Shown here: positions 8,153-17,571 of the stretch, piece by piece
Layout: every line of letters begins with the position of its first letter
How positions within the stretch are numbered: the first letter of the stretch is position 1
NCBI GenBank assembly: GCA_030446765.1
Contig: JAUJMR010000002.1
Coordinates: 11,816-61,858 of the forward strand
From: Chloroflexia bacterium
GTDB lineage: Bacteria > Chloroflexota > Chloroflexia > Thermobaculales > Thermobaculaceae
Length of the DNA stretch: 50,043 nucleotides
Reading direction: 5' to 3'
Made by a program: the position numbers and the translations under genes
The notes under the pieces: model-generated
What the model was told of the DNA's origin: nothing
The model's database searches: none
The model's input: the letters and a program-made list of their open reading frames with translations, nothing else

Positions 8153-9166
8153 TTGTCCCTCCACGAGTACGATTACGAGCTTCCCTCCGACCTGATTGCG
8201 CAGGGACCGGCGGGCGAGCGCGACGCCTCAAGGCTGATGGTCGTCTCTCGGGGCGACGGCGCGCGTACGCACCGGACGTTTCGGGACCTGCCAACCTTCT
8301 TGCGTCCGGGCGACGTGCTCGTCTTCAATGACACGCGCGTGCTCCACGCCCGAATGCACGCCCGCCGCGAGGCGAGCGGCGGGCGCGTCGAGTTGCTGCT
8401 GCTCAGGCCCACCGGTGCGGGCGAATGGGAGGCGATGGCGCAACCGGCCAGGCGGCTGGTTCCGGGGGAGCGGCTACGGCTCGACTCCGGTGCGGCGGTC
8501 ACCTTTGTTGACCGAACCGAGCTTGGGACGGTGAGGATCACGGTGCCGCCGGCCGTTGAGAGTGACCGGGCGGCGCAGGCGCAGGTTCCGCTCCCACCGT
8601 TTATCCTGTAGTAAACGGGCACCCCGGAGGGGTATCAGCCGTTTGACGCCCGAGTGGCGGGCGGGTTTGCCGCCCCGAGGGCGGGGGTGCACTTCACGCC
8701 CGAGCTCTTTGAATCGTTGCAGAGGATGGGGGTGCAATTTCGGTATATCACGCTGCACGTCGGCGCTGGGACATTCAAACCCGTCCAGACCGAGCGGCTC
8801 GACGAACACGTTATGCACGCGGAGCGCTACCTGGTGCCCGCCCAGCTACCCGCTGAGCTCCGGACGATGCGGCGGCATGGTGGGCGGGTAATCGCCGTAG
8901 GAACTACGTCCGCGCGGTCGCTCGAAGCCGTCGCCGCGCAGCCGGAAAGCGCAGGCAGGTGGGCCGAGACGGACCTGTACATCCGGCCAGGGTATGAGTG
9001 GCAGATGGTGGATGGCCTGATCACAAACTTCCATCTGCCGCGCTCGACGCTGCTCATGCTCGTAGCATCGCTGCTTGCCCGCAACGACTGGCGCACGATA
9101 TATGACGAGGCAGTTCATCGTGGGTACCGATTCTACTCGTTTGGTGATGCGATGATGATTATATGA
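8153..9166 (+). CDS. queA: tRNA preQ1(34) S-adenosylmethionine ribosyltransferase-isomerase QueA (two in-frame stops)
   Basis: QueA moves the ribosyl part of SAM onto preQ1 at tRNA position 34, making epoxyqueuosine. The N-terminal half (YDYELPSDLIAQGPAGERDA, LVFNDTRVLHARM) and the C-terminal half (VTLHVGAGTF-like ITLHVGAGTFKPV, VIAVGTTSARSLEA, LITNFHLPRSTLLMLV) are both recognisable and in the same frame. Between them, right after LPPFIL, TAG (8609-8611) and TAA (8612-8614) occur in tandem. The following AAPRAGVHF is a degraded version of the family's AAPTAGLHF. Without the stops the protein would be about 336 residues, normal for QueA. The start is TTG 8153, three bases after the DUF2905 stop. 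Local sequence corruption or a true pseudogene are both possible. Confidence 0.85.
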
Positions 9167-10362
9167 CATATCCCATAAGAAACCCACCAGTCACATACAC
9201 CGTAGAGGGAATGTCTGGTAACGCGCGGGCGGGCATTGTGACTACACCGCACGGGCCGATACCAACTCCGGTGTTCATGCCAGTCGGTACACGAGCCACT
9301 GTCAAATCTCTAGCGCCACGCGACCTGATCGAGGTGAACGCACGTATCGTGCTAGCCAACACGTATCACTTGCACCTGCGCCCCGGCGCCGAGATCGTAG
9401 CAGAAGCGGGAGGGCTGCACTCGTTCATGCAATGGGGGCTCCCGATCCTGACGGACAGCGGGGGCTTCCAGGTCTTCAGCCTTGCGGGCCGCAGGGAAGT
9501 CACCGCGGATGGCGTCCGGTTTCGCAGCCACATCGATGGCAGCGAGCATTTCTTTACCCCTGAGTCCGTCATGCGCCTTCAGCAGCAGCTTGGCGCCGAC
9601 ATCGTGATGGCGTTCGACGAGTGCGCGCCGTATCCCGCGGAAAAGGAGTATGTGAAAGCCGCCGCAGAGCGAACCCACGCCTGGGCTGAACGATGTCTCG
9701 CGGCACACCAGCAGCCAAATCAGGCGCTGTTCGGGATCGTGCAGGGAGGGGTGTGGCCAGACCTGCGCCGCTGGAGCGCACAGTACCTTGCGGGCCTCGA
9801 CCTGCCCGGCTACGCTATCGGCGGGCTAAGCGTCGGTGAGGAGAAGGGTCTGATGCGGGAAGCGTTGGAGGCGGTCATGCCGTACCTGCCGGCCGGGAAA
9901 CCGCGCTATCTGATGGGTGTTGGCGCGCCCGAGGACCTGCTCAACAGCATCGAGGCGGGCGTCGATATGTTCGACTGCGTACTGCCTACGCGCAACGCGC
10001 GCAACGGCTCGCTGCTCACGTCGTACGGCCGTCTCAACATCCGCAACGGCCAGTTTGCGCGCGACTTTGCTCCAGTCGAGGACGGGTGCGACTGCTATAC
10101 CTGCCGCACATTCACGCGGGCGTACCTGCACCACCTATTTCGCACCGAGGAGTTGCTGGCCTATACGCTTGCTACAATCCACAACGTTCGCTTCCTCATC
10201 CGTCTCGTCGAAGGGGCGAGGGCGGCGATCTTGCAGAACCGGTATGCCGAGTACAAGAACACGTTTCTGGACGGGTACCGTCCGACGGACCCGGAGGCGC
10301 GCGCACGAAACCACGAGGCTCTGCGGGCCGGGCGGCGAGCGCGTGACCAACGCACCGCCTGA
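9163..10362 (+). CDS. tgt: tRNA-guanine transglycosylase (queuine/preQ1)
   Basis: Tgt swaps guanine 34 of GUN-anticodon tRNAs for preQ1 by a covalent TIM-barrel mechanism. LTDSGGFQVFS contains Asp98 and VDMFDCVLPTR contains the presumed nucleophile Asp271. The zinc site is complete: Cys309, Cys311 and Cys314 (CDCYTC) and His340, with the same 26-residue Cys-to-His spacing as the well-studied Zymomonas enzyme. At 399 residues it is slightly long, with an extra basic tail. ATG 9163 overlaps the queA stop as ATGA, so the two queuosine genes are translationally coupled. Confidence 0.96.
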   Translation: MTYPIRNPPVTYTVEGMSGNARAGIVTTPHGPIPTPVFMPVGTRATVKSLAPRDLIEVNARIVLANTYHLHLRPGAEIVAEAGGLHSFMQWGLPILTDSGGFQVFSLAGRREVTADGVRFRSHIDGSEHFFTPESVMRLQQQLGADIVMAFDECAPYPAEKEYVKAAAERTHAWAERCLAAHQQPNQALFGIVQGGVWPDLRRWSAQYLAGLDLPGYAIGGLSVGEEKGLMREALEAVMPYLPAGKPRYLMGVGAPEDLLNSIEAGVDMFDCVLPTRNARNGSLLTSYGRLNIRNGQFARDFAPVEDGCDCYTCRTFTRAYLHHLFRTEELLAYTLATIHNVRFLIRLVEGARAAILQNRYAEYKNTFLDGYRPTDPEARARNHEALRAGRRARDQRTA

Positions 10363-10421
10363 CCAGAGCGCGAGACAAGGCGAACGAATCGCGCTTCATG
10401 AGCCGAAGGCAGGAGAACGCC

Positions 10422-10829
10422 ATGGACGAAGTATGCTGCCGACCGTACTGTGGGATCGACATCGTCGAGGTGCCGCGGATCGTCGCCGCGCTCGACCGTT
10501 GGGGAGACCGCTTCCTGGAGCGTATCTATACGCCAGCCGAGCGGCAGCGATATGCCACGCGCCCGATGTCCCTTGCCGCGCGCTTTGCCGCCAAAGAGGC
10601 GGTGATGAAGGCGCTGGGTACCGGCATCCGGGGGGTGAGCTGGAAAGACATTGAAGTCCTACCCGATCGACGTGGAAAGCCAACGCTCACGCTCTGCGGG
10701 CGCGGCGAGGCTCGGGCCAATGCACTCGGGATTGAGGTGTGGGAGATCAGCCTGACCCATTCGCGCGATACTGCGATCGCGAGTGTCGTCGCACTCGCAC
10801 CACGGCACCGGAAGCAGGAGGCATCATGA
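10422..10829 (+). CDS. acpS: Holo-[acyl-carrier-protein] synthase
   Basis: AcpS transfers the 4'-phosphopantetheine arm of CoA to apo-ACP. GIDIVEV contains the metal-binding Asp13, and FAAKEAVMKALG contains Glu59; the ISLTHSRDTAIA strand is also family-typical. The 135-residue length fits. ATG 10422 is chosen over ATG 10398 because AGGAGA lies at the right distance. The stop overlaps the start of nnr as ATGA, coupling the two genes. Confidence 0.93.
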   Translation: MDEVCCRPYCGIDIVEVPRIVAALDRWGDRFLERIYTPAERQRYATRPMSLAARFAAKEAVMKALGTGIRGVSWKDIEVLPDRRGKPTLTLCGRGEARANALGIEVWEISLTHSRDTAIASVVALAPRHRKQEAS

Positions 10830-12463
10830 TCCCACTGGTCACCGCAGAGCAGATGCGTGCTGTCGAGGCGATGGAGTTCGACCGCGGAGTCACGGAGGAT
10901 GAGCTGACGGACCGGGCGTCACGCGCGGTCTACGGACACGTGGCGGAAGTGGCCGCCTCGGCGCCGACCATCGTAATCGCTGGACCCGGCAATAACGGCA
11001 TGGACGCGCTCAAGGTCCATCGACTCCTGGAAGCAGCCGGGTCGGAGAGTCTGTTGCACTGCTGGAACCGCAGTGACTGTCCAGCGCCGTTCGATCAGTC
11101 CCGGCTCGCCTCCGACCTGGCGCGTGCGCGGACGGTGCTCGACGGGCTGTTTGGGATCGGCCTGGCGCGCCCGGTAGAGGGTGAGCCAGCGGCGATCCTG
11201 CGCGCCGTACAGGCTGAACGGGAGCGACGACGTCCTGGAAAGGACGACCTTGCGGTTGTTGCGCTCGATATACCAAGTGGCCTGAATTCGGACACCGGCG
11301 AGATCATGGGCGTGGCTCTCCACGCGGACACCACGATCACGCTCGGCTTGCCCAAGATCGGGCTATACGTCGGCGGCGGACCCAGCGCGACCGGACACAT
11401 CATCCACGAACCCATAGGGCTGGACAAAATCGCCGATACTGCTGGAGTTGTAGTCGGTTTCGACAGCAAAGGGGATCTGGTGCTGCCGCCACGGCTGCCC
11501 GGATCGCATAAGAACGACAACGGCCGTGTCATGGTCATCGGTGGCAGCTTGCGCTATCCCGGCGCACCCGTCCTGGCCGCTCTCGCCGCACACCGGGCAG
11601 GCGCGGGGTATGTGACCGTCGGCTTCCCGCGATCCATGCTCGGCGTGATCGCCTCGCGCCTGCTGGAACAGACGCTGCTGCCCCTACCCGAGGCGGAGAT
11701 GGGGACGCTCGGTGAGGCCGCGGTCACGGATGCCCTGGACGGGGTCGCGGACTACAAGGCGCTCGTACTCGGCAATGGCGTGCACCGAGAAGATGCAACA
11801 GTGCGCTTCGTACTGGGGCTAATGGGGGTCTCGGCGCCGGTGCAGCGCCGCGTTGTCGGCTTCCGGGTGGATGAACGAGCACCAGCTGTGGCACAGCGCA
11901 GGCCGGTCGGATTCAACAACACGGTCGTCCCGCACCAGGAGACCGCGGACGACGAAGGGTCGGATCCGGGAAAGATCGCCCCGTCCACGGTGGTCGATGG
12001 CGACGGGCTGTTCGCGCTTGCGTCGGCAGATACCTGGTGGGAGAGCGCGGCTTCAGTCGCGCTCCTGACCCCCCATCCCGGTGAGATGGCACGGTTGGTG
12101 GATAAATCCGTCGCCGAGGTCGAGGCCGAACGGATCGAAGTGGCGACTGCGGCGGCGCAACGGTGGGGCAAGACCGTTCTCCTGAAGGGCAGCTATCCTG
12201 TTATTGCCAGTCCGGATGGGCGGGTGGAGGTGATGATCGAGGCACATCCCGAACTGGGGACCGCCGGCACGGGCGACGTGCTCGCTGGACTCTGCGGTTT
12301 TCTCCTCTCGCTCGGCCTGGAGCCCGCCGCGGCGGCGCGATCCGCTCTGGTGTTGGGCTCCCGTGCCGCGCACATCGCGGCGGAACGGTTCGGCCGTGAC
12401 ACGGTCCGAGCGTCTGATCTCATTGATGCGCTCCCGGAGGCGCGGAAGCCGCGTGGCCGCTAG
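10826..12463 (+). CDS. nnr: Bifunctional NAD(P)H-hydrate epimerase / ADP-dependent dehydratase
   Basis: This repair enzyme epimerises damaged (R)-NAD(P)HX and dehydrates (S)-NAD(P)HX back to NAD(P)H. The N-terminal epimerase domain (to about residue 210) has MRAVEAMEFDRG, GPGNNGMDALKV and LDIPSGLNSDTGE. The C-terminal ribokinase-like domain has GSHKNDNGRVMVIGG, HPGEMARL and ELGTAGTGDVLAGL. About 545 residues, longer than usual, because some 50 residues rich in Arg, Val and acidic residues (nucleotides about 11,830-11,980) separate the expected strand from its VVDGDGLFALA continuation. The GNNG motif is followed by Met where most relatives have Gly. ATG 10826, preceded by AGGAGG, overlaps the acpS stop. 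Confidence 0.9.
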   Translation: MIPLVTAEQMRAVEAMEFDRGVTEDELTDRASRAVYGHVAEVAASAPTIVIAGPGNNGMDALKVHRLLEAAGSESLLHCWNRSDCPAPFDQSRLASDLARARTVLDGLFGIGLARPVEGEPAAILRAVQAERERRRPGKDDLAVVALDIPSGLNSDTGEIMGVALHADTTITLGLPKIGLYVGGGPSATGHIIHEPIGLDKIADTAGVVVGFDSKGDLVLPPRLPGSHKNDNGRVMVIGGSLRYPGAPVLAALAAHRAGAGYVTVGFPRSMLGVIASRLLEQTLLPLPEAEMGTLGEAAVTDALDGVADYKALVLGNGVHREDATVRFVLGLMGVSAPVQRRVVGFRVDERAPAVAQRRPVGFNNTVVPHQETADDEGSDPGKIAPSTVVDGDGLFALASADTWWESAASVALLTPHPGEMARLVDKSVAEVEAERIEVATAAAQRWGKTVLLKGSYPVIASPDGRVEVMIEAHPELGTAGTGDVLAGLCGFLLSLGLEPAAAARSALVLGSRAAHIAAERFGRDTVRASDLIDALPEARKPRGR

Positions 12464-12482
12464 CCTGACCGACGAAGGCGCC

Positions 12483-13610
12483 ATGCCGCTCGATGCCCAG
12501 CCCTGTGGTCCCGCGTGGGTGGATGTGGATCTCGTGGCCGTACGGCACAACGTTCGAGTGCTGCTTGCAATTGCACCATCGGGCTCCAAGCTGATGGCTG
12601 TCGTGAAAGCGGACGCGTACGGGCACGGCGCGGTGCCGGTTTCGCGCGCGGCACTGGAGGCCGGGGCGTGGGGTCTTGCGGTCGCCCGAGTGCGTGAGGG
12701 CGTCGCTTTGCGTGATGCTGGAATCACCGCTCCAATACTCGTGCAGAGTTACACGCCAATCCGGGAACTATCCACCGCGCTCGAGCACGACCTCGCGATC
12801 ACCGTATCCGGCCTGCAAACGGCGCTGGCGCTCTCATCGCTGGGCATGGCCACCGGCCGCGACGCGCGCCTGCACCTGAAGGTCGACACGGGTATGCATC
12901 GCTACGGCGTCATGCCCGAAGAGGCAGTGGCGTTTGCGGCGAGAGTAACCGCACTACCGGGCGTGTGCCTCGAAGGGGTGTACACGCACTACGCCACGGC
13001 TGACGAGGACGACTCCGCACTGTATGCGCAGCAGGCCGCACGGTTCGCGGATGTGGTACACGCGCTGGAGCTCCGCGGGCTCCGACCGCCGCTGGTCCAC
13101 GCGGCGAACAGTGCGGCCGCGATCAACGGTCGCGAGCCGCCCTGGGACGCGGTGCGGGCGGGGATAGCACTGTACGGAGTGCAGCCCTCGGAAGGGAGCA
13201 CGCTTGACTTGCACCCTGTCATGAGCCTGAAGGCTGAGGTTGGACGTGTACTTGACGTTCAGGAGGGGGAAGGGGTATCCTACGGGCAACATTACCGGGC
13301 CGCGACCAGGATGGCAGCGGCGGTAATTACGTGCGGTTACGCCGATGGCTATATGCGGTCGCTTGGTGGCACGGGTGAGGTGTTGCTGGCCGGGCGGCGA
13401 TGCCGTGTGCTCGGGCACGTTTGTATGGATAGTCTCGTCGTCGGCTTACCCGGTGATCTGGAGCTCGTGGTCGGTGCGGAGGCGGTGTTGCTCGGCAGCC
13501 AGGGTGCAGAGCGAGTAAGCGCCGAGGAGTTGTCGCAGCGAGCGGGCACAATTGCGTACGAGTTGTTGTGCGCGATGGGGCGCAGACCGGACCGGCGATA
13601 CAGCGGTTGA
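12483..13610 (+). CDS. alr: Alanine racemase
   Basis: A PLP-dependent racemase that supplies D-alanine for peptidoglycan. The PLP lysine is Lys42 in AVVKADAYGHG, and the second catalytic base is Tyr267 in VSYGQHY. HLKVDTGMHRYG, ANSAAAI and the C-terminal CMDSLVV follow in the usual order. About 375 residues, normal for the family. ATG 12483 is preferred because the frame upstream overlaps nnr and carries no alr-like sequence; a GTG at 12456 is a possible alternative. It follows nnr closely, a pairing (nnr-alr) common in bacteria. Confidence 0.94.
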   Translation: MPLDAQPCGPAWVDVDLVAVRHNVRVLLAIAPSGSKLMAVVKADAYGHGAVPVSRAALEAGAWGLAVARVREGVALRDAGITAPILVQSYTPIRELSTALEHDLAITVSGLQTALALSSLGMATGRDARLHLKVDTGMHRYGVMPEEAVAFAARVTALPGVCLEGVYTHYATADEDDSALYAQQAARFADVVHALELRGLRPPLVHAANSAAAINGREPPWDAVRAGIALYGVQPSEGSTLDLHPVMSLKAEVGRVLDVQEGEGVSYGQHYRAATRMAAAVITCGYADGYMRSLGGTGEVLLAGRRCRVLGHVCMDSLVVGLPGDLELVVGAEAVLLGSQGAERVSAEELSQRAGTIAYELLCAMGRRPDRRYSG

Positions 13611-13697
13611 ATTACATAATGGTTATTATCGGAAGTTGTTTGTCCGACACGTTTCCGGGTACATTACGCAGGTATTCAAAAAGGAGGCACCGCCACA

Positions 13698-14324
13698 ATG
13701 CTACGTCGTAGAGACCTCAAGGCCAACGAAGTGGCCACGGAAGAGTCCAACACCGAAGCGGCAACGACCGAAAGCTCGAGCGCTGCAGTTACCGCACAGG
13801 ACGGCGGTACCACCAACGCGAATATCAGCCCCGGCGGGCTGGCATGGAGGCCTATGCGACAGACAAATGAGGAGTGGCGGCCGCAGACCCAGCGCGCAGC
13901 GACCACGGGCGAAGAAAGCATCATCGGCGCGGAAGACTTCTTCAACGGCAACTACCGCTCCGAGCGCGGTGTGCGTGTCCAGGGGCGCGTTGAGGGCTCG
14001 ATCGAGTCCAAGGGGCACATCCTGATCGAGGATCAGGCGCAGGTCATGGCGGACATGACGGCTGAGGATATTACAGTCGCAGGTCGTTACAACGGCAAAG
14101 TCCAATGCCGCCGGCGCTTCGAGATAACCCCCTCCGGCGTGGTTACGGGTGAGATCAACACCGATCTGCTCGTCGTGCAGGAAGGCGGATACTTCGATGG
14201 CAAGCTCAAGATGAAGGATCGCTCCGGCACCGGACGCAACTCCCCGGCACAGCGCTCTGGTGAGCAGGGCGGCGCGACCACGAGCACGAGCGGAACCGAG
14301 GAGCAGACACCGGCTCAGGTATAA
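13698..14324 (+). CDS. Bactofilin
   Basis: Bactofilins are nucleotide-free cytoskeletal proteins that polymerise through a right-handed beta-helix and position cell-wall enzymes. Residues about 75-175 show the repeating pattern: IIGAEDFFNGNYRSERGV, VQGRVEGSIESKGHILI, VTGEINTDLLVV, GGYFDGKLKM. This core is flanked by Ser/Thr/Gln-rich, probably disordered tails (residues 1-70 and 180-208), as is typical. AAAGGAGG is one of the strongest ribosome binding sites in the window, 10 bases before ATG 13698. The 87 bases before it are AT-rich and probably contain its own promoter. Confidence 0.9.
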   Translation: MLRRRDLKANEVATEESNTEAATTESSSAAVTAQDGGTTNANISPGGLAWRPMRQTNEEWRPQTQRAATTGEESIIGAEDFFNGNYRSERGVRVQGRVEGSIESKGHILIEDQAQVMADMTAEDITVAGRYNGKVQCRRRFEITPSGVVTGEINTDLLVVQEGGYFDGKLKMKDRSGTGRNSPAQRSGEQGGATTSTSGTEEQTPAQV

Positions 14325-14371
14325 TCGAGGAGTACCCATCCTCGAGTGATTCCTAGAAGGCCGGTATCTTA

Positions 14372-15928
14372 TTGAGAACCCCGCGTGATCCCCTGCTCCT
14401 CGTCATCGCCTTCTTGTCGGGTGCAACTGTTATGTCAACGGAGATGGGCGCGTCGCGCTTGCTTGCGCCCTACTTCGGTACATCGCTGCTGATCTGGGCC
14501 GCGCTCATTGGGCTCGTGCTCATCTACCTCACAGTTGGTTACACCGTCGGCGGCAGACTGGCCGACCGGTATCCCGCCCATGCGGCACTGTATAAGCTGA
14601 CCGCCTGGGCGGGCTTTTCGATCGTCTTAGTACCCATACTGGCTCGCCCGTTCCTGCTGTGGTCCTCCCGCGGCTTCACGGAGTTCTCGCAGAGCGCGTT
14701 CTTCGGCTCACTGTTCGCTATTATCCTACTCTTTTCCGTGCCCCTGACTCTCCTGGGCTGCGTTTCACCCTGGGCGATCCGATTGCGCGTCCAGAGCGTC
14801 GCAAGTGCCGGCACCTCGGCGGGCGGCATGTACGCCCTGAGCACCGTCGGCTCGATTTTCGGCACGTTCGCTTCTGTACTGTTGCTCCAGCCCGAAATCG
14901 GCACGCGCGCCAGCATCTGGGTGTTTGGCATTGCACTGCTCACCGTCTCCCTCGCCGGGCTCGCCGCCGAGGTCGGGGTCCGGCGCGCGGTACCATACGC
15001 GGCGATGCTGGGCGTGGCGGTACTACTCGTGCTCGCGTTCCAGGGTGGTAGCATCCGAGCGGCGGAAGCGGGTGACACCCTGCTGTATGAGGACGAGTCG
15101 GCGTACAACTATATCCAGGTCACCGAAGACCAGGGGTGGCGCAAGCTGATTCTCAATGAGGGACAAGCGGTTCACTCGCTGTATCATCCGGATGTGCTCC
15201 TCACCGGTGGTCCATGGGATTACTTCCTGCTGGCACCGCTCTTTCGTCCTGAGGGTATCAGCACGCCTGTGAAGGACGTAGCCGTCGTGGGTCTCGCGGC
15301 GGGCACCATGCCACATATGTACAACGAGGTATATCCCGAGGCGAAGACCGATGGAATTGAGATTGACGGCCAGATCGTCGAGGTCGGGCGCAAGTACTTC
15401 GACATGAACGATCCAAACCTGAACGCCATTGTGGCGGACGGCCGTCAGTTTCTGCTGACGACGCAGAAGCAGTACGATGTCATAGCAATCGACGCGTACC
15501 GCCAGCCGTATATCCCGTTCCACCTGGCGACTCAGGAGTTCTTCCGCACCGTACACGATCGCCTGAAGCCTGGGGGGGTGGTTGTGATCAACGCCGGGGG
15601 CACGCCGGGTGACGAGCGACTGGTCGAGGCGATGGGCGACACTATGGGGTCAGTCTTTCCGAATGTCTTCATGGTGACGACAGCAAACCGCTACAACACG
15701 CTGGTGTATGCAACGAAGGCGACAATCACCCAAGCGCAGTTCCGACGTAACGCGTCGGCGGCGCAAAATCCCATCCTCCGCCGGGTCGTTGATCAGACGT
15801 TCCTGATCGGTAACTTCCGGGAGTATGAGCCTCGAACCGAGCGCGCGTTCACGGACGACCTTGCACCGATCGAGCGCGTGATCGATCAGATCATCGTCGA
15901 CTACGCGCTGAACCAGACCCGCGACTAA
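14372..15928 (+). CDS. Membrane protein fused to a spermidine-synthase-like domain
   Basis: 518 residues in two parts. Residues 1 to about 235 contain six to seven hydrophobic helices beginning LLLVIAFLSGATVMSTEMG, the pattern of MFS-like fused aminopropyltransferase homologues. From about 245 on lies a Rossmann methyltransferase-like fold related to SpeE: VAVVGLAAGTMPHMY, then GIEIDGQIVEVGRKYF with an acidic residue for the SAM-type ligand, and IAIDAYRQPYIPFHLATQEF. The classical spermidine synthase catalytic motif with paired Asp and GP is not present, so real polyamine synthesis is doubtful. TTG 14372 is the annotated start; AGAAGG is about 12 bases upstream. Confidence 0.8.
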   Translation: MRTPRDPLLLVIAFLSGATVMSTEMGASRLLAPYFGTSLLIWAALIGLVLIYLTVGYTVGGRLADRYPAHAALYKLTAWAGFSIVLVPILARPFLLWSSRGFTEFSQSAFFGSLFAIILLFSVPLTLLGCVSPWAIRLRVQSVASAGTSAGGMYALSTVGSIFGTFASVLLLQPEIGTRASIWVFGIALLTVSLAGLAAEVGVRRAVPYAAMLGVAVLLVLAFQGGSIRAAEAGDTLLYEDESAYNYIQVTEDQGWRKLILNEGQAVHSLYHPDVLLTGGPWDYFLLAPLFRPEGISTPVKDVAVVGLAAGTMPHMYNEVYPEAKTDGIEIDGQIVEVGRKYFDMNDPNLNAIVADGRQFLLTTQKQYDVIAIDAYRQPYIPFHLATQEFFRTVHDRLKPGGVVVINAGGTPGDERLVEAMGDTMGSVFPNVFMVTTANRYNTLVYATKATITQAQFRRNASAAQNPILRRVVDQTFLIGNFREYEPRTERAFTDDLAPIERVIDQIIVDYALNQTRD

Positions 15929-15934
15929 GCCACC

Positions 15935-16834
15935 GTGCTCTCCGTCCTGACGAGCACTGTAGCGCCCGTGTTCGGCATCGTGTTGGTTGGTGTGTGGTTG
16001 CGCAACCGTGACATCCTTGATCCTGGAGCACTTTCCCGTATTGCGCTGTACGCGCTTAGTCCGGCCCTCATTTTCTCCAGCATCGCCCGCAGCACCGTGC
16101 CGGTCTCTGAGTTGGCACTAGTTGCCGCGGGAGTCGTGTCTCTGATGGTCTGTCTGTACGTTATCGGGATGGTGGTCGGAGCAGTGTTAACAACGACCGA
16201 CGAGGGCCGGGCCGCGTATCTGTTGTCCACCGTGTTCATGAACTCCGGCAACTATGGCCTGCCGATCATCCTTTTCGCCTTCGGCGAGGACGGCTTTGCC
16301 ATTGGCGTGCTGTACTTCGTCACGCAGAGCTTTCTGACGAACACGGCTGGCGCGTATGTCGCGTCGCGGGGAGCGGCGCGGCCCCGTGAGGCGCTTAGCA
16401 ACGTCCTGCGCGTCCCGGCACTCTATGCTGCGGCCCTCGCACTGCCGTTTCCCTTGCTTGGTGTCACGCCGCCAGACTGGCTCTTGCGCCCGGTTGCACT
16501 GCTCGGGCAGGCGGCGATCCCACTCCTACTCCTGATTCTCGGGTCGCAGTTGACGTTACACTTGCGCCGCGAGCATTTGCAGGTCTCCGCGGGTGCGTTA
16601 GCAACGCGCTTGCTGCTCTCCCCCCTCATTGCCGCGGGACTGGCGTGGACCCTTGGTTTCCGAACTGAGACGGCTGCGGTGTTTGTCGTGCAGTCGGCGA
16701 TGCCTACGGCGGTGTTCACGATCGTGCTCTCACTCGAATTCGGGGCCGATACCGATCTGCTCGCTGGTATCGTGGCATATGCCACGCTGCTCAGCGTTAT
16801 GACTTTAAGTATCCTCATTCCACTGGTAAGCTAA
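15935..16834 (+). CDS. AEC family transporter (auxin-efflux-carrier-like permease)
   Basis: 299 residues with about ten hydrophobic segments, starting SVLTSTVAPVFGIVLVGVWL. The pairs of helices with conserved Asn/Gly/Pro (VFMNSGNYGLPIILFAFGE and QSAMPTAVFTIVLSLEFG) match the AEC family of small-acid exporters. GTG 15935 is six bases after the previous stop, so it is probably co-transcribed with the SpeE-like gene. The substrate is unknown. Confidence 0.88.
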   Translation: MLSVLTSTVAPVFGIVLVGVWLRNRDILDPGALSRIALYALSPALIFSSIARSTVPVSELALVAAGVVSLMVCLYVIGMVVGAVLTTTDEGRAAYLLSTVFMNSGNYGLPIILFAFGEDGFAIGVLYFVTQSFLTNTAGAYVASRGAARPREALSNVLRVPALYAAALALPFPLLGVTPPDWLLRPVALLGQAAIPLLLLILGSQLTLHLRREHLQVSAGALATRLLLSPLIAAGLAWTLGFRTETAAVFVVQSAMPTAVFTIVLSLEFGADTDLLAGIVAYATLLSVMTLSILIPLVS

Positions 16835-16836
16835 AT

Positions 16837-17571
16837 ATGCAATCAATGCACCGACTGTCTCTTCTAGCGTTTCCAGGTCCGCGTATACCTGGTGTCATCT
16901 CGGGCCTTACCCCTCCCCACGACGACGTTGGCACGCCGGTGGACATGGGTACACCGGGTGACTGGATGCACCGCCTGCCAACCCGTCCGGATGGTGCATC
17001 GTGGCAAGCCCACTGGATTCAACAGGTGCACGGCAGGGCGGTACTGGCGGTACACGATACCGCGCCCTCGGGAGCGATTGGTACCGCCGACGCCATGCTC
17101 ACCAATCTGCCGGGCGTGTTGCTCGTCACGCGTCACGCAGACTGTGCTCCTGTCCTTTTCTGGGATTCACGGATGCGAGCACTTGGCCTAGCGCACTCCG
17201 GACGGCGGGGCACCCTGGCAAACATCGCGGCGGCGGTGATCGCCGCTATGGGTGAGCTCTACGGCACCGCGCCCCGTGACCTTCATATCTCGATTGGTGC
17301 GGGTATCAGCGCATGCTGCTACGAGATTCAGGAGGACGTAGTCTCTGAGGTCCGGGAGGCGGACGGCGACCGATACCTGGTGCATCGGCAAGGGGCAACG
17401 TATTTTGATGGCCCGCGCATGATCGGCGAACAATGCCGCGACGCGGGCGCTGTGCACGTGCACGGCGCGGTAGACAGGGAGTGCACGTGTTGCGGCCCCA
17501 ACCAGTACTTCTCGTATCGACGGGATGGCACCAAGCGACGGTTTGGAGCTGTAGCGGGGATGCCATCGTGA
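16837..17571 (+). CDS. pgeF: Laccase-domain purine nucleoside phosphorylase-type protein (YfiH/LACC1 family)
   Basis: 244 residues of the multicopper-oxidase-like YfiH/PgeF family, whose members act on purine nucleosides or repair peptidoglycan-precursor errors. The metal-ligand motifs are present in order: QVHG, TRHADCAPV, AHSGRRGT, CCYEI, and near the end CTCCGPNQYFSYRRDG. ATG 16837 lies two bases after the AEC gene's stop; another ATG nine bases on is possible. Its stop overlaps the GTG of yggS. The pgeF-yggS pair is a common neighbour arrangement. Confidence 0.9.
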   Translation: MQSMHRLSLLAFPGPRIPGVISGLTPPHDDVGTPVDMGTPGDWMHRLPTRPDGASWQAHWIQQVHGRAVLAVHDTAPSGAIGTADAMLTNLPGVLLVTRHADCAPVLFWDSRMRALGLAHSGRRGTLANIAAAVIAAMGELYGTAPRDLHISIGAGISACCYEIQEDVVSEVREADGDRYLVHRQGATYFDGPRMIGEQCRDAGAVHVHGAVDRECTCCGPNQYFSYRRDGTKRRFGAVAGMPS

